A stretch of DNA of 64,000 nt from assembly GCA_017647785.1 (NCBI GenBank), contig JAGCJW010000026.1, forward strand, positions 1 through 64,000. The letters are read 5' to 3'. Shown in pieces: positions 35,137 through 42,780 of the stretch; the first letter of the stretch is position 1, and each line of letters begins with the position of its first letter. The notes beneath the pieces were generated by a model. It did no database searches, was not told where the DNA came from, and saw only the letters and a program-made list of their open reading frames with translations. Position numbers and translations under genes: made by a program. The DNA is from Bacteroidales bacterium. GTDB taxonomy: Bacteria; Bacteroidota; Bacteroidia; Bacteroidales; P3.

Positions 35137-35983
35137 AATCTCTAATCTCCTCCATTAACCACATAGGCGTAGAAGTTGCACCACTAATACCTATTCTATT
35201 ATATTTTTTAATCTCCTCTAAATCAATATCCCCCTTATCACTAATGAAATAAGTCGCCTCCTTATGCTGACGACAAAACTCATAAAGATAAGTACCATTT
35301 GAAGAATGCTTCCCACTCACAAAAAGAACAGCATCCACACTATCAGCAAAATCCAAAAGAGTTTTAGTTCTGCTTGCCATTCTCTTACAAATCGAATTAG
35401 TAGGAAAGAAATTATCATTATTATTTTCCCTCATTCGCTGTCCAATAATTGACACCAAATTTTCAAACTCCTCCTTATTCTTTGTCGTTTGTGAAAAAAG
35501 ATAAACCGCCTTTGAGAAATCAATCCTTTCAATCTCCTCCACCTTGCTGATAACTATTGCAGTATTATCCGTTTGTCCACAAAGTCCAATCACCTCAGCA
35601 TGTCCCTTCTTACCAAAGATAACTATCTGCCCATCGCTCATAGCACACTGCTCATACGCTTTCTTCACATCCTTTTGAAGTTTTAGAACAATTGGACAAG
35701 TAGCATCAATAATCTCAATATTATTCCTTTTCGCAAGAGCATAAGTCGAAGGAGGTTCCCCATGCGCTCTAATCATCACCCTACAATCCTTCAACCCCTC
35801 TAAATCCTTTACCTCTACAATCTTTAACCCACGCTTTTCCAAACGATTTATCTCAATCGTATTATGCACAAGTTCCCCCAAGCAATAAATCTCCCCATAT
35901 TTTTCAAGACTTTGCTCACAAGTATTTATAGCACTAACCACTCCAAAACAAAATCCTGCTTCATTTTCAATCAAAACTTCCAT
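35108..35983 (-). CDS. ispH: 4-hydroxy-3-methylbut-2-enyl diphosphate reductase IspH
   Basis: 291 residues with the start at 35983 (MEVLIENEAGFCFGV). A longer reading frame opens at 36070, but its extra 29 residues resemble no IspH and overlap the divergent promoter. The three Fe-S cysteines are visible: Cys12 in FCFGV, the Cys in DATCPIV and the Cys in NSICKRMASR. SGATSTPMW is the substrate loop. IspH catalyses the last step of the non-mevalonate isoprenoid pathway. It overlaps recF by 29 bases. Confidence 0.96.
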   Translation of the reverse strand: MEVLIENEAGFCFGVVSAINTCEQSLEKYGEIYCLGELVHNTIEINRLEKRGLKIVEVKDLEGLKDCRVMIRAHGEPPSTYALAKRNNIEIIDATCPIVLKLQKDVKKAYEQCAMSDGQIVIFGKKGHAEVIGLCGQTDNTAIVISKVEEIERIDFSKAVYLFSQTTKNKEEFENLVSIIGQRMRENNNDNFFPTNSICKRMASRTKTLLDFADSVDAVLFVSGKHSSNGTYLYEFCRQHKEATYFISDKGDIDLEEIKKYNRIGISGATSTPMWLMEEIRDYVLASSETK

Positions 35984-36000
35984 ATCAAATGTTAATTTCT

Positions 36001-36032
36001 TTTGCAAAGGTAAATAAAATTGAATAATTTTG
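36001..36032 (+). promoter_or_regulatory. Rightward promoter for the DUF2156/GNAT pair
   Basis: TTTG at 36001-36004, a 20-base gap and TAATTTTG at 36025-36032 fit the consensus. It overlaps the leftward ispH promoter, so only one polymerase can probably occupy the region at a time. Confidence 0.65.
36005..36012 (-). promoter_or_regulatory. -7 promoter element for ispH
   Basis: The minus strand reads TACCTTTG, 22 bases upstream of the ispH start, with a TTG-containing stretch at the right distance (about 36033-36035). It supports the shorter ispH start. Confidence 0.55.
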
Positions 36033-36050
36033 CAATGTAAAAACGTTGAT

Positions 36051-36920
36051 ATGATAGAATTTAAACCCATAACTGCAAAAGTCAGAGAAGTTTTTGAAAA
36101 ATATTACAAATATAAAACCATTCAAAACGCAGAATCCTCCTTTGCTAACCTCTGTGCTTACGCCTTTATTTACCATGGAGAATACACAGAAATTGACAAT
36201 AACCTAGTAACGAGAATTCATTTCATAAAAGACAAAGAAATTTGCTATCACCAACCACTTGGAGAAGGAAATAAAGAAGAAATAATCAAAAAACTAATAG
36301 AAGACTCAAAAGAAAAAAATCAAAAAATCACCATAATATGTAACAGAAAAGAAAAATGCGAAATATATGAAGAAAGAGACTTCTTTGACTACCTTTACCT
36401 AAGAGAAGACTTACAACACCTCAAAGGAAGAAAATACCAACCCAAACGAAACCACATCAATAAATTCACCTCAAAATACCAATGGGAATTCATTCAATTA
36501 AACTCCCAAAACTGCTTTGACTGCCTACCCCTATTGGATAAATGGCAAGAAAAAGCAATAGAAAAATTCCCTGAACTCCTTTCCGACTATGAAAAAGAAA
36601 GAAAAGTAATAGAATACCTCTTCAATAACTTTGACGACTTAGACTTATTCGCAGGAGCAATAACCACAGAAAACCAAATAGTTGCCTTCTCCATAGGAAG
36701 CAAAATAAATGACAACACATTTGATGTACACATAGAAAAAGCAGACAGAGATTACGAAGGAGCATTTGCCCTAATCAATAGAGAAATGGCAATCCATATA
36801 CCAAAAAACTACCAATATATAAATAGAGAAGAAGACTTAGGAATAGAAGGACTAAGAAAAGCGAAACTAAGTTATTACCCCATTAAATTAATAGAAAAAT
36901 GTTTTGCAGTACTGAAATAG
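36051..36920 (+). CDS. DUF2156 protein (phosphatidylglycerol lysyltransferase C-domain-like)
   Basis: 289 residues. The start at 36051 (MIEFKPITAKVREVFEKYY) is chosen over 36030, which lies inside the promoter. DUF2156 proteins have a tandem GNAT fold related to the catalytic part of MprF, which transfers amino acids from aminoacyl-tRNA. Here no membrane segments are present. Typical motifs are NLCAYAFIYHG, GRKYQPKRNHINKF and the closing INREEDLGIEGLRKAKLSY. The substrate is unknown. It overlaps the following GNAT gene by 22 bases. Confidence 0.85.
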   Translation: MIEFKPITAKVREVFEKYYKYKTIQNAESSFANLCAYAFIYHGEYTEIDNNLVTRIHFIKDKEICYHQPLGEGNKEEIIKKLIEDSKEKNQKITIICNRKEKCEIYEERDFFDYLYLREDLQHLKGRKYQPKRNHINKFTSKYQWEFIQLNSQNCFDCLPLLDKWQEKAIEKFPELLSDYEKERKVIEYLFNNFDDLDLFAGAITTENQIVAFSIGSKINDNTFDVHIEKADRDYEGAFALINREMAIHIPKNYQYINREEDLGIEGLRKAKLSYYPIKLIEKCFAVLK

Positions 36921-37708
36921 AAAACCAAGCAAAAGCACTATGGCACAACACCTTTGGAGATAGTGAAGAATACATAGAAAAATTCTTTTCGCTCTACTTC
37001 AAAAAAGGAAATTTCTTTCACATAGAAGAAAACGGAAAACTCCTTTCCATGCTTTTCGCCACCCATCACACCATTAAAAAAGACAACAAACTAATTCCAA
37101 TTGCTTATATAGGAAGTATTTGTACACAAGAAGAACACCGAGGAAAACAACTCGCTACCCAACTAATGCAAAACGCCGAAAAAGAACTAAAAAACCTAGG
37201 AAAACAAGGATATATACTAATAGCAGCACACGAAGGACTAGTCCCATTCTACGAAAAAAGAGGATACCAACTCTGTGGAAAAGAAGGAATTATAATAAAA
37301 AACACCTTCAATAAAGAAAAACTAAAAGACTACCAAATTGAAAAAGTAAAAGACTTTGACTATAACCTAATTGAACAAATACAAAAAGAAAGAAATAATT
37401 GTATAATCCATAACAAGGAAACCCTAAAACTCTACACCATAACCGATTACGAAATCATCAATCTCTATAAAGACAACACCCTAGTCGCACAAGGCGTTGT
37501 AATTGCTGATTTTTCTCCTATTGAGGTTTTAGACTGCTTCTGTAAAGAAAAAGAAACCGCTGAAATATTCGCTGAAATGATATATAAAAAATATAAAAAA
37601 GAAGTCAGGTTAAAGCACTTTCCTACTGAAAATCAAATAACTTCCACCATAGAAATGTGTAAAAACCTAACTCCTGAAATATTTATGTCCTTAAACCTCG
37701 ACACCTAA
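36899..37708 (+). CDS. GNAT-family N-acetyltransferase
   Basis: 269 residues. The N-terminal half is a GNAT domain with the acetyl-CoA loop HRGKQLATQLMQ and the YEKRGYQLCG beta strand; the C-terminal half (about 140-269) is a second, sterol-carrier-like or degenerate GNAT segment often found in Eis-like proteins. Substrate unknown. The gene overlaps the DUF2156 gene by 22 bases and ends 1 base from the stop of the convergent primase-helicase gene, with no terminator between. Confidence 0.85.
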   Translation: MFCSTEIENQAKALWHNTFGDSEEYIEKFFSLYFKKGNFFHIEENGKLLSMLFATHHTIKKDNKLIPIAYIGSICTQEEHRGKQLATQLMQNAEKELKNLGKQGYILIAAHEGLVPFYEKRGYQLCGKEGIIIKNTFNKEKLKDYQIEKVKDFDYNLIEQIQKERNNCIIHNKETLKLYTITDYEIINLYKDNTLVAQGVVIADFSPIEVLDCFCKEKETAEIFAEMIYKKYKKEVRLKHFPTENQITSTIEMCKNLTPEIFMSLNLDT

Positions 37709-37709
37709 C

Positions 37710-39542
37710 TTACGCCTCTATAAAACGAGAATTGTCAAACAAAACTTTTATACCTGTTATTATTCCCTTGTCACGATTTTTCAAAATGTTTATTTTTGAA
37801 ACATTTTCTTTACAGTTCTCAATTTCAATAATTTGACTAGCGAAATCTTCGAAAAGAGAAGTCCCACACACCTTTTCTCCCCCTTTCGAAGGGTGAGCAA
37901 CCAAAGTAATGTTTATATTTCTTTCTTGCGACATATTAACCAACTCTCTTGCTAGTTCTTGTTGCTCAATAGAATTCTCACTGTTGAAAGGACAGAGAAT
38001 CGACAAATTATCAAGATATAAAATCTTGAAATCCTCGTGAGAGGAAAGAAAATTATCTACCTCATGAAGAACAACCCTCCAATCAGTTGAGAATTTCTTA
38101 TTAAAGAATCCCACTTTATTTTCCAACTTGCTCAAAGCCTCTTCTCTTTCTTGCTCGCTTACAGATGCTTGTTTAAAATACGTTTTTGCTAAGTTAGAAC
38201 AAACATCATCAGAATGTTGTTCACTAAAAATCAATGATTTTACATTCATGTTCCAAATAAGGTTGTTCAAAAAAGTTGATTTTCCACTTCCTGGTCTACC
38301 AGTGAGAATTGTGAGTCCACGTTGAACAAGTCCACCACCAAGAGCAGTGTCCACTTTTTGATAACCTGTTGAAAAAAATTTTTGTGGAGGTTTTCTACGC
38401 TTTTTAATGTCAAAGATAAACGCTGAATTTTCATCATCTTCTTGAAGAGATTGAACTTCTTCTTTATCCGAAAACAACCTTTCAAATTCCTCATCACCAA
38501 CAATATATCGAACGAAATCAACAAAACTTTTTGTTCCCGGTAAATCATTACCATCCTCGTCCCACCCACAGGTGTAGTGGTAACACGAAAAACGTATCGT
38601 ATGTCTAACATGCTTATAATTATCGAAGATAACAGCATCTGTCCCTCCCTCATTATCATGTTTTTGATACGGACAACAATTTAAAATATGCTTTTCTCCA
38701 TCCTCTTTATATAACTCGCTACGAGAATACAAACCATATTCCTGTAAGAATTGAGGAATAGAGTGATACACAGAGAAAAACTTATCCCTAAATTTATCAT
38801 CTTCCGCTGTCCATTGTATTTTTTGGAAAGAAGAAGTCTTTTTACCGTTTTCTTTTCTCACTTTTACAAAATGAGAAGATTTTATCGGTGCTGGATACTT
38901 CTCCAGATAGGAAGTGATATGAGTTGAGTTTATAGAATTTATCTCTTGTGGAATGGAAAGTATTTTACTTTGTCGTCCACATTTTGGATTCCAAGTACCG
39001 TAAAACCTTGTAAATCTTGAAGTATTAGCAACAGATATATCTACCTGGTGAAATCTCTCCTGTAGCGAGTAAAGGAAACCACTCACGTCACAATCACCCA
39101 AACAATTATCATACTTATAAAGCAAATGATAACCATTACCGCTGAAAGCGACTATCGGTTGAGGAAAACCCTCTTGCTCAAGAAATTGAATAACCTCTTC
39201 TCTAACGATTTCAACCTTTTGTAAACTCTCTTCACTTGCTGAAGAAGAATGTCCTTCACCGTCCAAATCAATCAAAATCCACTCCCTATGAGAAATATCA
39301 ACATCCTTTACCCAAACCCTATTCCACTTTGAATAATCCAACTCTTTCAGTGGATTGAGTCGAAAATACACACTCTTCCCTTCCAAAAGGGAAGAATAAT
39401 TAGAGTAAAACTCATCAAATGTGTTAGACATAACACATTTTCTATCATCAGCATAAGGATTAATCCCTATCTGTCTTTTTTCTAGGGAGAACAACTCCCA
39501 TGTCTTTCTTAAAGACTCTTTTTCTATAGTTACTATATCCAT
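37710..39542 (-). CDS. Primase-polymerase / DnaB-type (SF4) helicase fusion
   Basis: 610 residues in three parts. An archaeo-eukaryotic primase-like domain (about 1-220) has D92-x-D94 (LIDLDGEG), SGNGYH at 134-139 and TSRFTRFYGTWNPK at 174-187. A Cys/His cluster (C289, C290, H295, C320, C325) resembles a primase zinc finger. A RecA/DnaB-like helicase (about 385-610) has Walker A TGRPGSGKS (414-422), Walker B ILYLD (507-511), VAHPSK (548-553) and LKNRDKG arginine-finger region (587-593). It probably unwinds and primes DNA by itself. This architecture is typical of phage or plasmid replication modules, not the chromosome. Confidence 0.85.
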   Translation of the reverse strand: MDIVTIEKESLRKTWELFSLEKRQIGINPYADDRKCVMSNTFDEFYSNYSSLLEGKSVYFRLNPLKELDYSKWNRVWVKDVDISHREWILIDLDGEGHSSSASEESLQKVEIVREEVIQFLEQEGFPQPIVAFSGNGYHLLYKYDNCLGDCDVSGFLYSLQERFHQVDISVANTSRFTRFYGTWNPKCGRQSKILSIPQEINSINSTHITSYLEKYPAPIKSSHFVKVRKENGKKTSSFQKIQWTAEDDKFRDKFFSVYHSIPQFLQEYGLYSRSELYKEDGEKHILNCCPYQKHDNEGGTDAVIFDNYKHVRHTIRFSCYHYTCGWDEDGNDLPGTKSFVDFVRYIVGDEEFERLFSDKEEVQSLQEDDENSAFIFDIKKRRKPPQKFFSTGYQKVDTALGGGLVQRGLTILTGRPGSGKSTFLNNLIWNMNVKSLIFSEQHSDDVCSNLAKTYFKQASVSEQEREEALSKLENKVGFFNKKFSTDWRVVLHEVDNFLSSHEDFKILYLDNLSILCPFNSENSIEQQELARELVNMSQERNINITLVAHPSKGGEKVCGTSLFEDFASQIIEIENCKENVSKINILKNRDKGIITGIKVLFDNSRFIEA

Positions 39543-39580
39543 AATTTAATTTAATATTTATTATTATTATATTTATTATA

Positions 39581-39641
39581 GTGTCCCTTTTTTGAAAATA
39601 AGAACACCATTTTTGAAAATAAAAAGTTCCCTTTTGAATAT
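39581..39641 (-). repeat. Iteron-like direct repeats with 21-bp period
   Basis: Three copies of TTTTTGAAAATAA-type sequence have their central G at 39594, 39615 and 39636, exactly 21 bases apart; each is preceded by a C-rich CCC or ACC. A fourth, degenerate copy may follow near 39653-39660. They lie in the 128-base gap between the winged-helix gene and the primase-helicase gene. Spacing of two helical turns fits binding sites for an initiator or repressor on one DNA face. Confidence 0.75.
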
Positions 39642-39670
39642 CAAAAATCAAACTTTTACTGTCGAAAATT

Positions 39671-40228
39671 TTAGTTTTTTTTTTCCAATTCATCTGTTAA
39701 ACATATTTTCCCTCCTTTCTTTATAAATAGTTTATTTTTTATTTTTTTACTCAGAGTAGTTACTCCAATCCCCAAAACAGAGATTAAATCTCGTTGATAA
39801 CCACAATAACCCTCATTAAAAGACGAGATGTAACTAATTAACATCATGTCGGTTAAGTCAATTTCATCTATATTTTCAAGAAAATCCAAACGGACATGAA
39901 AGAATCTGTCTTTCTCTTCCTTAACGATATCGTAAATCTCTTGAAATCTTTTAGTTAGTTTGTATTTTTTGGTTCTGAAATGTGGAATATCACTCTTTTC
40001 TAAGATTTCTATATCCACTAATTTTTTAAGGGTTTTCAACAAAGATTTTCTATTCTTTCTAGTGATAGATTCAAGGTTTTCAACCGCCCCCGTAAACCCT
40101 CGATTCTTATGAAAATTAGCAATATAACTAAGTAGAAATCTCTCCTGTGGAGAAAGTGCGCTACCCTTATTCTTAACTATCACCTCTTCATGATTTATGA
40201 AGTTGATATAAATTGTAAAATAATTCAT
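39671..40228 (-). CDS. Tandem winged-helix DNA-binding protein, candidate replication initiator
   Basis: 185 residues with two similar halves. Repeat 1 (about 28-77) reads ERFLLSYIANFHKN followed by a helix-turn-helix (ENLESITRKNRKSLLKTLKKL); repeat 2 (125-170) reads TDMMLISYISSFNEG then DLISVLGIGVTTLSKKIKN. The doubled winged-helix layout matches iteron-binding plasmid initiators (RepA/Rep_3-like) and some phage replication organisers. No sequence-level family assignment is claimed. It is encoded directly upstream of the iteron-like repeats and the primase-helicase, in the same direction. Confidence 0.7.
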   Translation of the reverse strand: MNYFTIYINFINHEEVIVKNKGSALSPQERFLLSYIANFHKNRGFTGAVENLESITRKNRKSLLKTLKKLVDIEILEKSDIPHFRTKKYKLTKRFQEIYDIVKEEKDRFFHVRLDFLENIDEIDLTDMMLISYISSFNEGYCGYQRDLISVLGIGVTTLSKKIKNKLFIKKGGKICLTDELEKKN

Positions 40229-40498
40229 AATGATTAATTTTTAAATAAATTATTCTGAAAAAAACAAGACAAAATCTCCCCTATAGGAATGGGGATTCCT
40301 ACCTATAAAAATATTAAAGAAATCTATTTTTAATAATTTGTGGTTTGTCTCGTGTATTTAATAATACAATGAAAATTTCAATTCGTTACAAAAAAATTTA
40401 TTTTTTTCTTAATAATTTTCGCATTATAGATTTTTTTAGTTAAAAATTTAAATTTCCGACTATTTATATATGTAATAATTATATAAACAATTAAAAAA
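40229..40498. other. AT-rich divergent intergenic region with inverted repeat
   Basis: 270 bases between the winged-helix gene (-) and the HU-like gene (+). At 40284-40301 TAGGAAT and ATTCCTA flank a GGGG loop, a perfect 7-bp inverted repeat that could be an operator or hairpin. The remainder is extremely AT-rich with long A and T runs, suitable for bending or melting. No TAnnTTTG element was found on either strand, unlike most other gene starts in the window. Confidence 0.55.
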
Positions 40499-40906
40499 AT
40501 GAGTGTAAATTATGTTAAAGTAAAACGAATGATTCACTGCGGGGAAAATCCTGGTGAAAAATTTTTGGCGAGATTATGGAGAAACAACGATATTAATCTT
40601 GACACAATCGCTGAAGAAATAAGCAATTCAACTACAATGAATTACGCCGATGTAATAGGTGTTGTAAAGGCGCTTGAACAACAAATTTCAAAACATATTT
40701 TGAATGGTTCAGCGGTAAAACTTGGAATGCTTGGCTCGTTTGTTCCCGCTATTTCAAGTAAGGCTTGCGACAGCGTTGATGATGTAACGAACGAATCTAT
40801 AAGAAGAGTAAAATGTATTTTCAAACCTTCGGTTAAGTTCAAAACAATGTTATCTAAAGCATCATTGAAAGAGAAATCTCTTGAAGTGAAAGGATTGATT
40901 GAATAA
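40499..40906 (+). CDS. HU-family DNA-binding protein
   Basis: 135 residues resembling the Bacteroidota HU-like group: YVKVKRMIHCGENPGEKFLARLWRN at the start as a divergent N-terminal extension, then the helical dimerisation part (NYADVIGVVKALEQQISKHI) and the beta-arm core (GSAVKLGMLGSFVPAISSKA, KCIFKPSVKFKTML). HU proteins bend DNA and assist replication initiation and recombination. It diverges from the winged-helix gene and is closed by a strong terminator next to tRNA-Gln. A role with the island is inferred from position. Confidence 0.85.
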   Translation: MSVNYVKVKRMIHCGENPGEKFLARLWRNNDINLDTIAEEISNSTTMNYADVIGVVKALEQQISKHILNGSAVKLGMLGSFVPAISSKACDSVDDVTNESIRRVKCIFKPSVKFKTMLSKASLKEKSLEVKGLIE

Positions 40907-40927
40907 TCATTAATAGAAAACAAAAAA

Positions 40928-40957
40928 AAAGGAGAGTAATTAAGTTTACTCTCCTTT
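40928..40957. terminator. Terminator shared by the HU-like gene and tRNA-Gln
   Basis: AAAGGAGAGTAA (40928-40939) and TTACTCTCCTTT (40946-40957) form a perfect 12-bp stem with a 6-base loop; T-rich on the plus side and A-rich upstream, so it can stop transcription both ways. It abuts the tRNA-Gln 3' end by 1 base. Confidence 0.9.
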
Positions 40958-40958
40958 G

Positions 40959-41029
40959 TTATCCCGCAAAGATTCGAACTTTGAATGACTGAACCAAAAT
41001 CAGTTGTGTTACCATTACACCACGGGACA
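40959..41029 (-). tRNA. tRNA-Gln (anticodon TTG)
   Basis: On the minus strand acceptor arms TGTCCCG and CGGGATA pair (one G-T), the D-arm is GTGT/ACAC, and the anticodon stem ACTGA/TCAGT encloses TTTTGGT, giving TTG (glutamine). The T-arm is CAAAG-TTCGAAT-CTTTG. 71 bases, discriminator A, followed by the encoded CA. It borders the replicon-like island; no duplicated 3' end (att site) was found at the other side near 37.7 kb. Confidence 0.94.
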
Positions 41030-41068
41030 ATCCATGAATCGAACTATTACTTTTGCGATTTGCGAGTG

Positions 41069-41076
41069 CAAAGATA
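41069..41076 (-). promoter_or_regulatory. -7 promoter element for tRNA-Gln
   Basis: The minus strand reads TATCTTTG, a TAnnTTTG match, 39 bases upstream of the tRNA 5' end. Confidence 0.6.
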
Positions 41077-41121
41077 CGTCTTTTTTCTTTCCTACCAAAT
41101 TTTTTTTCAAATTTTTTTTAT

Positions 41122-41129
41122 TATTTTTG
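41122..41129 (+). promoter_or_regulatory. -7 promoter element for the ABC ATPase gene
   Basis: TATTTTTG matches TAnnTTTG and lies 19 bases before the chosen start at 41149. Its position argues against the longer reading frame that opens at 41053. Confidence 0.55.
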
Positions 41130-41148
41130 CAAATTATTAGTCATTATT

Positions 41149-42726
41149 ATGTCAAACATATTAGAAGTTAAGGATTTAAGAATTTCTTTTAAAAGGGAGA
41201 AATCTTGGAATGAAGTGGTGAAGGGTGTTAGTTTTTCGCTCAAAAGAGGGGAAACTTTGGGACTTGTGGGCGAAAGTGGCAGTGGAAAGAGTGTTACTTC
41301 GCTTGCGATTATGGATTTATTGGAGAAGAAAACTTGTAGGGTTTCGGAGAATTCTATTCTTTTTCATGGTAAGAGAAAGGCGATGATTTTCCAGGAACCG
41401 ATGACTGCTTTAAATCCTGTGATGCGTTGTGGTAAGCAGGTAATGGAGATGGGGGTTAGCAAGGAAAGGTGCTTGGAGTTATTTAAAGAGGTGCTTTTGC
41501 CTGATGTGGAGAAGGCGTTTGTTTCCTATCCTCATCAACTTTCAGGGGGACAGCGTCAAAGGGTTATGATTGCTATGGCGTTGGCAGCAAATCCTGATGT
41601 TTTGATTGCTGATGAACCTACGACTGCTTTGGATGTGAGTGTACAAAAGGTGATTCTTGATTTAATGAAGTCTTTACAAAGCAAGTATAATATTGGTATT
41701 ATTTTTATTACTCATGATTTGGGGGTGGTGCATCAGATTGCTGATAAGGTTGCGGTGATTTACAAGGGTGAGATTGTTGAACAAGGGTGTAATGAAGAGA
41801 TTTTTTCTAATCCTAAGCATCCTTACACAAAGGGTTTGATTGCTTCTCGTCCTCCTATGAACTTTCGTCCTGAGAGACTTTCTACGGTTAAGGATTTTTT
41901 GAACGAGGATTATGTTCAACCCTCTGTTATTTTACCTTCTGAGCGCTTGAAATCGCACCAGATGATTTATTCTCAGTCTCCTTTATTGGAGGTAAGGAAT
42001 ATTCAAATTAAGTATGGTAAATTCACTGCTATTGAGAACATTAGTTTTGATTTATATAAGGGCGAGACTTTGGGCTTGGTTGGTGAGAGTGGTTGTGGAA
42101 AGAGTACTTTAGGTTATTCGCTTATGAGTTTGATTGAAAGAGCAAAGGGTGAGATTTTCTTTGAAGGGAAAAGGATTTCTGATTTGAAGCAAAGGGAATT
42201 GAAGCGTCTTAGAAGGGATATTCAGATTATTTTTCAGGACCCTTATTCTTCTTTGAATCCAAGGATTACGATTGGTAAGGCGATTGAGGAGGTTTTGATT
42301 GTTCATGGGATTGAGAAAGACAAGACAAGGCGTAGGGAGTTGATTCTTCAAATATTGGAAAGAGTTGGTTTAGAAAGGGAGCATTTTAATCGTTATCCTC
42401 ATGAGTTTAGTGGTGGACAAAGACAAAGGGTTGGTATTGCTAGGGCGTTGATTTTGAATCCTAAGTTGATTATTTGTGACGAGAGTGTGAGTGCTTTGGA
42501 CGTGAGTGTACAGGCACAGGTGCTTAATCTTTTGAATGATTTGAAGCGTGAGTTTGGTTTGACTTATATTTTTATTTCTCATGATTTGGCGGTGGTGAAA
42601 TACATGAGCGATAGAATGATGGTTATGCAAAGGGGTGCTATTGAGGAATTGAGGGAGGCAGATGAGATTTATGCTAATGCTCAATCGGAATATACTCAAA
42701 GGTTGATAAGTTCTATACCTAAATAA
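41149..42726 (+). CDS. Twin-ATPase ABC transporter protein (DppD-DppF-like fusion)
   Basis: 525 residues from the start MSNILEVKDLRISF; the 32-residue upstream extension is promoter sequence. Two complete ABC modules are fused: Walker A GESGSGKS and GESGCGKS, signatures LSGGQRQRV and FSGGQRQRV, Walker B LIADEPTTALD and IICDESVSALD. The first module also contains the oligopeptide-type C-terminal region (NPKHPYTKGLIASRP). The layout matches GsiA/YejF-type ATPases of peptide or nickel importers. No permease or binding protein is adjacent, so the partner must be encoded elsewhere. Confidence 0.93.
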   Translation: MSNILEVKDLRISFKREKSWNEVVKGVSFSLKRGETLGLVGESGSGKSVTSLAIMDLLEKKTCRVSENSILFHGKRKAMIFQEPMTALNPVMRCGKQVMEMGVSKERCLELFKEVLLPDVEKAFVSYPHQLSGGQRQRVMIAMALAANPDVLIADEPTTALDVSVQKVILDLMKSLQSKYNIGIIFITHDLGVVHQIADKVAVIYKGEIVEQGCNEEIFSNPKHPYTKGLIASRPPMNFRPERLSTVKDFLNEDYVQPSVILPSERLKSHQMIYSQSPLLEVRNIQIKYGKFTAIENISFDLYKGETLGLVGESGCGKSTLGYSLMSLIERAKGEIFFEGKRISDLKQRELKRLRRDIQIIFQDPYSSLNPRITIGKAIEEVLIVHGIEKDKTRRRELILQILERVGLEREHFNRYPHEFSGGQRQRVGIARALILNPKLIICDESVSALDVSVQAQVLNLLNDLKREFGLTYIFISHDLAVVKYMSDRMMVMQRGAIEELREADEIYANAQSEYTQRLISSIPK

Positions 42727-42748
42727 TCGAATTCTCGAAAATTATTCT

Positions 42749-42756
42749 TATATTTG
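42749..42756 (+). promoter_or_regulatory. -7 promoter element for arginine deiminase
   Basis: TATATTTG matches TAnnTTTG, 24 bases upstream of the start codon. Confidence 0.55.
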
Positions 42757-42780
42757 CAGTTTTAAAAATATATATATTTT

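Noticed and set aside
35984..36070. Longer IspH start at 36070
   Set aside because: The added 29 residues resemble no IspH, and the region contains promoter elements for both strands.
37700..41029. Attachment-site duplication for an element integrated at tRNA-Gln
   Set aside because: The tRNA 3' sequence was searched for by eye around 37.7 kb, the far end of the island, and no copy was found. No integrase is present either.
41053..41148. Longer start of the ABC ATPase at 41053
   Set aside because: The extension is Phe-rich translation of promoter DNA and includes the TATTTTTG element; the ABC domain begins normally at 41149.
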